From: Amoebophrya sp. A120
Lineage: Eukaryota; Sar; Dinophyceae; Syndiniales; Amoebophryaceae
Reading direction: 5' to 3'
DNA length: 64,000 bases
Assembly (NCBI GenBank): GCA_905178155.1
Contig: CAJINV010000004.1
Span: 4,520,518 to 4,584,517, forward strand
In this document: positions 55,063-64,000 of the stretch, piece by piece
Layout of the letters: every line of letters starts with the position of its first letter
How positions within the stretch are numbered: position 1 is the stretch's first letter
The notes under the pieces: model-generated
Databases searched by the model: none
The model's input: the letters and a program-made list of their open reading frames with translations, nothing else
Told to the model about the DNA's origin: nothing
Made by a program: the position numbers and the translations under genes

Positions 55063-58000
55063 ATGATGGGCGGGACGAGCGAAGATAATTCTACCAGCGC
55101 GATCATGGACCTGATGCTAGGCACAACGACCGGCGATGAAATTATAAATCAACACGACCCAGCACCTCATGGTAGTCCAGAGCTAACCTTCAATCATGCC
55201 ACCGGCCAGATGGTGATGACTACAACGGCGCCCCCTGGTGCTGGTCCACCTGCTCCCGCGCTGGCCGCCGTCGTGCCCAGTGGAGTAGGAGGGGTCGCAA
55301 CCACTATTACAGGTGATCAGGAACTACAATGCTCAACACAAAATCACAATGCGACTGCGACTTCGCGAGGTGACCGTACTCCGGTGACCTTTGAAGAATT
55401 GATGAACGTGCAAAGCGACGACCCTCTTCTTGGGGGTCAGACTGCTTCCGGACAAGGTTCTTCAGGCTCTTTCGCTCCTTTTAATAATCCCGTTTCGTCG
55501 AACAGCGGGGCCGCAGTAGATAATAATTCCATGAATGCTGGTGACATGGAACTGGTCACTTGGGCCCTGCAGCAAAATGTTCCGGAGGTGGATAATCGAC
55601 ATCAGCAGCCATTTGTTGCTACTAATATCCACTGGAACAACCACATCAACAACCAAGGGCCCCCGCAGCTGCTGATGCACCAGATGGGTCAACACCAAAA
55701 CCAACAATATCTACACGTCGCAACTACTAATAGTAGTGCCCCGTGTAGTACTACGACATCTAGAGGCGCCGGGGCAGGACCACAACTACATGGGCAGCAC
55801 AACAACCCGCACATCATGATGAACAACTATCGATTACCTTTCGACGCGACTGTCGCAGGGAGTGGAGGGGGAACGCCTGTTCTCGACGGGGGCTTCTTCG
55901 GGGGCGGCACCACTACGTATGCATTGCAAAAGGATCGTTCGTGCTAGTATAAATTGCATCACAAAAAATTCCAGCAAGAACAGAAGTGAAATTTGTAATG
56001 CTGTTTCAGGTTTAGAAAGAGATTTGTCATGCATGAATGCAATTTATACGAGTGCGATACTTTTGCACAGGATACTACGCCTCAGATGTTGATGAACAAC
56101 GGGGGCGGTTCTTTGTTTAACCACAATGCTTATCACAGCAAAAAGTGTTAACGTTAACGGAATTTGTGATGCAGCAATGCATCACAAAACATGCCAAAAT
56201 TTGTAATGCATAGCACGCATATTGGGCTACATTTGTGATGCATGACTGCAATTTGTGAAAACCGTTACCGTTAACACTTTTCCTTGTGATAATGCTGTTA
56301 ACATGAACATCAACCCGACCACAGCAAGAACCGCTAACACTCCCAGAGGCGGCATTGGTTGCGCCGGTGCTCCTATCAAATGTAAAAATGTCTGGGTCTG
56401 GAAGGATCCGAACTTGTGATGCGCATTTTCGAACACAGAAAAATCTCTCATGCATAGGTAGCAAAAGGTGCTCAATTCTGTCACCAAAGTGGGGGGTTTC
56501 TCATGCGGGTTCGGCATTGCGGAGGCTTCTCGAAACCTGTGATGCTAGAGCTTCCATGCCAGACCTTCTGTGTCATGCAAAAACAGCATGAATCTTCCAG
56601 ACCCAGACATTTTTACATTTGATAGCTCCGACGCCGACCGCTGCGCAGCTGAACGGCGGAGCTATGGAAGCGTCAGAATCGAAATTGGCAAAATCGAAAA
56701 ATTTGTGATGCACAAAATCGATGTCAGTTGGAGACTCAGTTTCCAAATGGCGCATGACAAATTTCGGGAGTACCCAAATCCAGTCTGTGATGCTGTTTGG
56801 ACAAAGAAGACTCCTCCTGCAGTGCCACTCTGGCAGCACATTGCATACCCCTAAACAGGCTTGCAATCGGCCTCATTTGCCTGCTCCCCAATACAGGCCT
56901 TCAGTGCCCTACATTTTACGCATCACAAATTTTTCGATTTTGTCGATTTCGATCCTGACACATCCATAGGAGCCTGCTCCCCTTTGGTGGATCCGTTCGC
57001 GCCGAGTTGGCTCGTGGGCACGCTTTTAGAAGAGGAGAAGCAGCTGAAGCCGGAAGATCAGAGCGAAAATAAAGACGGCGCTGCCGCTGCTGATTCTTCA
57101 TCTTCCGGAGGTGACAAAACGTCGGCTGTAGACAACTCTGGCACAACTACTACTTCCGGGGGGAAAAACAAAGAAAACAAGAAGCAACTCGACGAGCTTG
57201 TGGTAAAGGATGTCTCGACGCCGCTCGCCATTTCAGGAGCGACACCGTTCGGCGCCGGAGAAACGACTAAAACGCCGCGGGGTTTTACCAGCAACGCGAT
57301 GAACATAACGGGGGCGCAGCAGGCGCAAAATGGAGAACCAACATTGCGTATATGTTTAATATAAACTGATGATTCTTTTGCTTGGAATTTCGCATTGACT
57401 TCTATCTTGAGCTAGCAGTCTCGAATTCTGATTTGCTCCTCGTAAAATTTAGATTTATGTATCATGACAGCTTTGCCGTCAACAAACGGCTCCTCCACTG
57501 GTACTACCCATGTTGCGGCGGCCAACGCAGCCGGCGTGAGCTCGACCGGTGCGAATCAGATTTTCAATGTGGTAGACCCGTCCCCGATGAACAAAAATAA
57601 CGGCGAGCAGAGCTGCATGAGCGGCGACCAGAGTAACCCATTCTTGCAATTCAGTGGCGACGCGCTGGAGGCAGCGATTGACGAAGCGGTGGGGCAGTGG
57701 AAGTTTGACGACCCAACTCCTTTGAACGACGGAGGAGGAGGGGGTTCCGTAAGTTGTAGAAGAGATCATGCGGCGAGGACTTGTTACAATGATCTTCACA
57801 ACAACAATTTTTATAGGGCCGGCGCGGGCCCGTCCCGTGGCAAAAGCAAAATGAATAACAACAGCTTTCATTATCATGGGAGCAGAGGTGGGTCCTCGCG
57901 CGGAGGTGGTGGAGGTGGTAATTACTACGATCAGTACCACAAGATATGAACTGCAAAAGTATCGTACTCGTATAAATGCATTACAAATTTCCTCAGCATG

Positions 58001-61000
58001 AGAAATCAAATTTGTAATGCGGGTTGACCTTAAGAAAAAGATTTGTATTGCATGATTGCAATACGAGTACGATACTTTTGCACAGGATACAAGAACAGTA
58101 AAAACAACTTTCACGACCAACAGAACCACCTATCAAATGCAAAAATGTCTGGGTCTGGAAAGTTGTGATGCTAGTGTCCGAATGATACGCAACCTGTATT
58201 AGGGGACCGCGCATCACAAGTTTCTGAGCGGCTATGTCCAGCGTGAGCCGCATGACAAATGGCCTGTTTGCATGACAAACAAGTGGCACTGTAGCGCGCC
58301 AAGCATGACAGACTTTTCTGTCTTGTCAACCAAGCATGACAGACTTGCATTCTTGTTCCACACCCAGACATATTTGCAGTGGATACCAACGCAATAAGTA
58401 CAACGACCAGCAAATAAATCTTCACCCCGTGGTCTATCCTGTGCAAAAGTATCGTACTCGTACAAATGCAAGTCTTGCATTACAAATCTCTTTCTTGAGG
58501 CAAATCCGCATGACAAATTTTATTTCTCATGCTGAGGGAATTTGTAATGCATTTATACGAATACGATACTTTTGCAGTTCATATGGTCCGGCGAGGCGCG
58601 ACGCCAACCATGGAGGTTCGGTACACAAACGGGCCGAGTACTAATCTCCTTGCCAGTGGCGGAGGTGCAGGAGCTCCTGGTGGAAACAAGGCAGCCGGGG
58701 TGATGAATGGAGGCAAAAATTATAGTAACTCGTTTTACAACGGCGCGAACGGAGGTCAACCGGAGAATGGTGCTGGACCACACGGAGTTGCCAATTCATC
58801 TCAACAAGGCACCACTACTGCGGGAGATTCTACTTCTTGCACAGCGGCCTACTACACTGGTGTTCAACAAGGAGGCGCTACAGCAGGAGCAGGTCCAGCT
58901 GTTGGTACCAGTATAAAGGGGAGCAAGATGAGTCCCCACTATGCGCCTCAGGGCAGCCCGGGGAAGAGCGGCTCTTTCCTGTTGAGCAGTTGTAGTACAA
59001 ATAAAGCTGCTGGTCAACTGGACGAGGGGGAAGGTGGTGCCACCGGCGCTGGTGCACCAGCTGAATCATCTTCCGTGGTCACAACAACAACTTCGACGAG
59101 TCAGTATGTGAAGGACCGTTTTTTCATGCAACGAACGACCAGCAAGCCGGCGCCCAGTCCGAAGGGCAGCCCCAGCAGTCGTGTCATCATTCAGGAGGAC
59201 GGCACGCGCCGGGAGCGGGATCTCGTTCACGGCGGCACGGTGAATTTAGCACCCATTCCGCCGATGGAAAAAGTCTTTTGCGCGGACACGCTCTTTCCAC
59301 AGCAAGCTATTGCTGGGGGTGGTGGTGGCGGGGCTCCTCTTGCGAACAACATCAATCATGGAGTCGCGGGGGGACCCGGACCTGAACAGCATCTGTCAGC
59401 GGCGGGAGGAGGTGTTACCGGAGGCACTACATCTGGTGCTACAACTTCAACTACAAGAACGACTACAACTTCCGAGGTGGATCACGAGATGCCGGCTCTG
59501 ACCTTGGACTCCGGTGGAAGTGTTGCGAACAGACCAGAAACACGAGATGCTGCCGACGAGCAAAAATCGCCGGAGCTGCTGCCAGGACGAGAGACCGCCA
59601 CCTACACTAAAGACGACATCGAAATGAGTCTCGCGGACACAGAGCCGTCCTCTCAGGGACCGAATTCCGCCGCCGTGCGGCCGGTAGATGCAGCATTTAA
59701 AAATGTGATACCGGCGGCAGTTGTGCAAGAACAACACCAGAATGATACTAGTACCGGCACGACCAACGTCAACAACATCGGGGGGCAACATCAAACGCAA
59801 TCAATTCTCTCCACACCCGAAATCAAGGAAGATTCTGCGCCGGCAGCCGCAGCTGTGACAGAAAATAAGAATGAAGAAAGTGCCACGACGAAGTCGTTGG
59901 AGGAGACGGCCGCGGCTAAGATGAACTTTTCCAATGTGAAAAAGCGCGAGGCTGATCGTGATGAAGACCACGATGTAGGAGCTGCCCTCGCAGTTACTGT
60001 CGCGGAAGTTCCACAGGGGGACAAAAGCGAAAGGCTGCAAGAGAGATCGACGACGGCCAAGAAAGTGAAGTTGGATCTTCATGGTAGTCCTACTACGGGC
60101 GCCCAAGTAGAGCCGCTGAATGAACAAGGGGAAAACGACGAGAAGGGAAAGTCCAGCGGAGCGCAGGAGATCAACACGACGACGGCGAACATTTCCAAAC
60201 TTAACACGAAGGTCCACCTCGGTGTTGAGGATCCGGAAGCACTGCTGGCTGCACCTGAGGAGGAACGCAGCCACCTTGCTTCCACTAAAGAGCCGACTAC
60301 AAATCAGCTCTGTTCTACCAAAATGACGCGATTAGAAGTGGTCGACCTCACATGCACTAAAACCACCAATTGTAGTGAGACGAACAGCACTTCTAGTTCT
60401 CCCGTGGTGCTTGACGCCGCGAATAAAGACGAAGCCGAAGTACCAGATCGTGCGCTTTTGGCCGCGTCCTCTTGTACGACCACTGTCGTGATGCAAGGAC
60501 AGCAGGAGACCCGCCTCGCCCAGGATCAACAACAGCAGGAGCAGGAAGACCATCGGCATGCAAAAATCATCCCGGAGATGAAGATCCAGCACGAAGTTGG
60601 TAGGAGCACGTCACAACAAGTACTAGCGCCATCATCCGGTTGCTGTATCAAGAACGATAAATCTTCTGCAGGCGCCTCATCTGGTGAGAATGAGAACATG
60701 GTGCCTGAGGAACAAATGCTTCTGAAAACTGCTGCAAATGGCCAGACTGCTGCTCGTCCAGCCAATCTCCTGCCTCGACCACAGCGCAGAGGTGGGTATT
60801 TTTTCGGCGCAGAAAGGGATCACGTAGCGGTAGCGAAGGTTGAATACATTGACAGCAGCGCGGGAGGACGGGGTTTGTGTGACAAGGACAGTAGTGAAGA
60901 TTTGTTGAGTAGTAGTTCCTGCCAGGACAATAATCTAAATCTACTTTCTCCTGGTGAAGATGAAAATAAAAAACTCCTTCATCACGACGAAATTAAAGAC

Positions 61001-62440
61001 ACGATCGTCCTCGACCACGGGGCCCCCGATGGAAACAAGAACGGCGCAACGTCGCGTCGTGGCGACTACGTGTGGGTCACGTTCAAGAACGGGAATCAAG
61101 CCTGGTTCCGGGCACCTAAGTACATTCGCGGGGGAGAAATTATCACCCAACTGAAATCTCCTGTGCTGAAACCAGTGGCTGTTGATGTTAGTACTCGAGG
61201 TCCTCTCGACGGGCGGGGACCGTTACAGCCGTTGGCCGCAGGGGACGAGGTGAAAGCAACTTGTTGTTCCATAATCGACAAGCAGGAGGAAGAACTGCCA
61301 GCGGTTGATATCACTCCAGCCCCGATCATCGCATCCAGCAACAGGGGTGTCTCTTCACTGCATCCAGAAGAGATTACAGGTGAGGTGGGAGCGTTTGTTA
61401 ACGTCAAGGGGTCCAGCACCTCGACTCCGAAGATCATCGATCCTCCCGAACATAATCTTCGAGATTCGCAGACAGACCAGAAAAACGGGAACCAACAAAA
61501 TACTAGTTTTAATATCCCAGCATTCCCATCCTCATCCAAGAAGAATTTGAATTATACCCGTTTTGATTCCCTTCCGCCACGGTTTTTCCGACTGAGCTGG
61601 GAAGAGTTTATTCGGGATCTACTAGACGGCTGGCTGGACGAGTACATAGTGCGAAACGCGTGCCAAGTAAAGGCGGACGCGGTGGTGGAAAACAAACTGC
61701 TGTTCGTGCGGGAGCAGGAAAAGCACATCGTCGGGGGAAACACGCTATGCAGTGCAAAAGTATCGCACTCGTATTGCAATCATGCATCACAAGTCTTTCG
61801 CTAAAAGGTAAATCAGCATTACAAATTTTATCTCTCACGCTGAGGAAATGCATTTATACGAGTGCGATACTTTTGCGATGCATACACGCCCGTGGCGTTG
61901 AGACAGGAGAATGAGAAGAAGTTGCAACATGTGCAGAAAGATCTGGACACCTGGTTTGCGGCGGAGCATGCGAAAAGAAAGGGCGTTGATGCTGTGTTGA
62001 ACAAAGGGGATGAAGAACATGAACACGACCAAAGCGGTAGTGCTGATGGGCGGGAAAGAACGAAGGAAATAATTCGGCTGAAGCACACCTGCTTTCCCAT
62101 CCCGCAGGTTGCCATAGCAATGATCATTGGGAATGAAGGTAAAAGCGTTATGTCTGCGGAGGTCGAATAGTAGAATTTACATTTTTTTAGAATGTTTGTC
62201 GTTCTTCGGCACCACCACCACGACATGCACAGTGGACGATTTCATCAATTTTTCGTCAATCCAGGTCGCACGGTGAACTGTTACGAGGAGAAGTCTGGGT
62301 GCTACATTGGCGTTCGGCACGAGAGCCTGTGCGGAAAGGCGTATGGCATTGTGGAGATTGTTGGGTTCGACGCGGAAATTATCTACGCCGTGGAAGAAGA
62401 CATTCACCAAATGGTGGACCGAGCGATAGAAATGTACTAA
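55063..62440 (+). CDS. Giant low-complexity protein with C-terminal KH domain, eight introners
   Basis: Exons: 55063-55917, 56080-56130, 56297-56373, 56630-56662, 56974-57347, 57471-57944, 58095-58130, 58391-58434, 58589-61745, 61890-62138 and 62235-62440; total 1851 residues. Intron 57348-57470 is GT-AG, eight are introners, and 62139-62234 is non-canonical. Most of the protein is Gly/Asn/Ser/Thr-rich. Two ordered parts stand out: GDYVWVTFKNGNQAWFRAPK (around residue 1535), and a KH domain from about 1765 (IPQVAIAMIIGNEGRFHQFF, with the GxxG loop GNEG, ending in EIIYAVEEDIHQMVDRAIEM). KH domains bind single-stranded RNA or DNA, so an RNA-binding role is likely. The ATG at 55063 follows an open GTG-started frame. 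Confidence 0.75.
55918..56074. mobile_element. Introner element, family B
   Basis: 157 bp, TATGCATTGCAAAAGGATC... to ...GATACTTTTGCACAGGATA, exact TSD CTACG. Joins GGGTTT to PQMLMNNGG. Confidence 0.92.
56131..56291. mobile_element. Introner element, family D
   Basis: 161 bp, TATCACAGCAAAAAGTGTT... to ...AACACTTTTCCTTGTGATA, exact TSD ATGCT. Both ends carry GTTAACG. Confidence 0.92.
56374..56624. mobile_element. Introner element, family A
   Basis: 251 bp, TATCAAATGTAAAAATG... to ...CATTTTTACATTTGATA, exact TSD GCTCC; almost perfect terminal repeats. Confidence 0.94.
56663..56968. mobile_element. Introner element, family C
   Basis: 306 bp, TATGGAAGCGTCAGAATCG... to ...CGATCCTGACACATCCATA, exact TSD GGAGC. 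Separated from the previous introner by 38 bp, that is a 33-nt exon plus one TSD. Confidence 0.94.
57945..58089. mobile_element. Introner element, family B, one orientation
   Basis: 145 bp, TATGAACTGCAAAAG... to ...CTTTTGCACAGGATA, exact TSD CAAGA. Opposite orientation to the copy at 58435. Confidence 0.94.
58131..58385. mobile_element. Introner element, family A
   Basis: 255 bp, TATCAAATGCAAAAATG... to ...CATATTTGCAGTGGATA, TSD CCACC/CCAAC. Confidence 0.9.
58435..58583. mobile_element. Introner element, family B, reverse orientation
   Basis: 149 bp, TATCCTGTGCAAAAG... to ...CTTTTGCAGTTCATA, exact TSD TGGTC. It is the reverse complement arrangement of the 57945 copy. Confidence 0.94.
61746..61884. 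mobile_element. Introner element, family B
   Basis: 139 bp, TATGCAGTGCAAAAG... to ...CTTTTGCGATGCATA, exact TSD CACGC. Joins VGGN to TPVALRQENEKK. Confidence 0.93.
62139..62234 (+). other. 96-nt intron, probably non-canonical
   Basis: The donor is GTAAAAG. The canonical acceptor CAG at 62232 would put the KH domain out of frame; joining two bases later (...CACAGTG/GA) gives the continuous KH sequence IIGNEGRFHQFF. Confidence 0.5.
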
Positions 62441-62612
62441 AGAGCCTTCACTTACTGTATTTAGCGCTGGTACTGCATCACTTGAATAGAGTACAACCTC
62501 TGGTGTCTTTCTGCGATTGCACGGTCCTGGAAGAGGATTATTGTGCATTATTTTCTCAAAGTAAGCTGCATTTCATCTCGCCTGCGCGTACCACTTATGC
62601 GTAATAATAGCG

Positions 62613-63368
62613 ATGTGCTTGATCCTCGAAGATGAAATACATCACAGGAAAAGCAACCACCTTTTGACGGCTAACGACAACTTGACTCCGGCATCTCGCT
62701 TGCGGCAGGTGCAGGGAAATAGAATGAAGCGGACATCGAGCCAGAGGACTGCTTTTTTCGACAAGCGGAATACATCTGGTGAAGGCGATCGCGATCCTGA
62801 CGAGAAAAAGAATGCAAATACCGCTCCGGTAGAGGTGGACGAGATCGACCGGTTTGCCGGCACCAACGCTGGCGTGGCGCAGCAGCAGTGCATCCCGGAC
62901 AGTAGCCGCACGGGTAGTTGCAATATTCAATCTTCACCATGTGAAGATCATTCTGTGTCAGATGAAGCTGTTGACGGCTCCTCGCCGAGGTCCCCAGCGT
63001 CCAAGCGTGCCAAAAGCAACACCGGTCGCGCGGTGACTATGGTAGTTCAACGGAAAGAACCTACTTCTGACCAGAAAATTTCATCTGTGGCGACGTTGCA
63101 GAAAGAACAAGGCCTGGCGCTGCCCGATGTGCTGGATGAGCCTTGTTCATCAACATTTTCACGGCCGGGTACAACAACAGCCGGACCTGCTTCAAACGGA
63201 GCTGACAGCGAGGAGGTGGATGCTGCAACGGCGGTTGTACTTGCAAATTTGACTCAGGAGCAACGATCCACCAAGAAGATGAACTTGTGCCGAGATTATG
63301 ACGGCAGTAACGTGCCCAACAGGCAAGTTACCCAAAGGGTTACGGTTTTTTTTTTTCGGTGTAAATAA
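62613..63368 (+). CDS. Ser/Thr-rich protein, unknown, 3' end probably interrupted
   Basis: The ORF from ATG 62613 encodes 251 residues: charged and Ser-rich, with a nuclear-signal-like SPASKRAKS near residue 130. The last codons run through a T-tract into an abrupt change to GC-rich DNA at about 63370. The natural C-terminus is therefore probably elsewhere, either through a splice or past an inserted element. No domain was recognised. Confidence 0.45.
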   Translation: MCLILEDEIHHRKSNHLLTANDNLTPASRLRQVQGNRMKRTSSQRTAFFDKRNTSGEGDRDPDEKKNANTAPVEVDEIDRFAGTNAGVAQQQCIPDSSRTGSCNIQSSPCEDHSVSDEAVDGSSPRSPASKRAKSNTGRAVTMVVQRKEPTSDQKISSVATLQKEQGLALPDVLDEPCSSTFSRPGTTTAGPASNGADSEEVDAATAVVLANLTQEQRSTKKMNLCRDYDGSNVPNRQVTQRVTVFFFRCK

Positions 63369-64000
63369 GCTAGTTATATATTAACTAGCTAGTAAAAGTG
63401 GTTTGCTTTTAGTTAGGTTAATGGCTTATCTATATAAGCCGTTTCTCAAGGCTTCCAGGACGCTACATCGCCGATATCCACCTCCACGGATCCGCCGCGG
63501 AACCCTAGCAAAAAACCGAGGAAGTGCCCCATGGCGTGGCGTCTGTCTACTGCCCAGGCTTTCCATTGTGCATGGCCTGCGGGAGGTTTGGCGCAGCTAG
63601 CCGCATCCAGGGGATGACTTCCGACAAGACGGCACGGTCGAAACGCAAAGCCGCGCGCCGTGCTTATGAGAAAAGGCTGAGCAGCGTGCCATCGGCTGCC
63701 ACGGGGGGCTTCGCCAAAAAGCACCCGCAAGCCAAGGGAAACATGCTCCGCAGGCCGCGGCCTGCAAAGCCGCAGGCGAGAGGCTGGGGCGCGAGGAGGG
63801 TCCGCGGGAGGGGGTCCACGCAGGGCCTCCAGAAGGGCATACTTTTACCCCTAGCCCCGACGCTGTGGTCGTTTTGTCCGTTGCCAAAAAGGGAGCATCT
63901 CGGAGGGGCATCGCGGACGGGGATCCCGGACTCTCGTGTTGTCCTGTGTGAGGTCAATCTGTCCAGGTAGGAACACAATGAAGCCGGGGCACTTTGGATA
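63369..64000. other. GC-rich stretch, possibly the left part of another foldback element
   Basis: Begins with AT-rich near-palindromic CTAGTTATATATTAACTAG and then turns strongly GC-rich, like the interiors of the foldback elements at 36760 and 49981. A 148-residue Arg/Lys-rich ORF (63524-63970) has no recognisable similarity. The right end is beyond the window. Confidence 0.35.

Noticed and set aside
63524-63970. 148-residue Arg/Lys-rich ORF
   Set aside because: GC-rich stretch with overlapping ORFs on the other strand; no recognisable protein.

Overview
The window is nuclear DNA of a eukaryote, most likely a parasitic dinoflagellate of the Amoebophrya (Syndiniales) type. The sequence shows spliced genes, low-complexity Ser/Gly/Gln-rich proteins, nearly all genes on one strand, and 31 short terminal-inverted-repeat elements. 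Thirty of these sit inside coding sequence as introns, each flanked by a 5-base target-site duplication (TSD). Introner elements (IEs) of this kind with frequent non-GT-AG splicing are established for Amoebophrya. The assignment to that genus is inference.

Layout. 547-5034: a coiled-coil protein. 6905-11488: a membrane-anchored IQ-motif/coiled-coil protein. 11743-13767: an acidic protein of unknown role. 15348-18025: a protein with an Ulp1-like (clan CE) His-Asp-Gln-Cys pattern. 18948-19366: a small minus-strand gene next to 19409-24809, a 1525-residue J-domain protein. 25790-30886: a membrane protein with very short introns and a 1.18 kb palindromic element in one intron. 33222-39380 and 40255-42970: two similarly built signal-peptide/coiled-coil/transmembrane proteins with 10 and 5 introners. 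44817-45344: a small unknown protein. 45533-49522: a large protein weakly like YopT-type (C58) cysteine peptidases. 55063-62440: an 1851-residue protein with 8 introners and a C-terminal KH domain. 62613-63368: a Ser-rich ORF running into a GC-rich stretch that leaves the window.

The introners fall into about nine families by terminal repeat (called A to J here, no I). All have TAT...ATA-type ends, almost all make 5-bp TSDs, and all carry copies of an internal GCATNACAAA motif in one or both orientations. Removing an element plus one TSD copy restores the reading frame at essentially every genic site, yet only three of 30 sites then permit GT-AG borders. Larger palindromic (foldback) elements form a second layer: 28596-29773, 36760-38810 (nested inside an introner, with its own 8-bp TSD), 43135-43617 (with telomere-like TTTAGGG-type repeats and a 62-nt perfect palindrome) and 49981-52321.

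The genes do not form an evident pathway. The biological story is the mobile-element colonisation of the genes. Exon boundaries were deduced by reading-frame continuity only; no transcript evidence was available.
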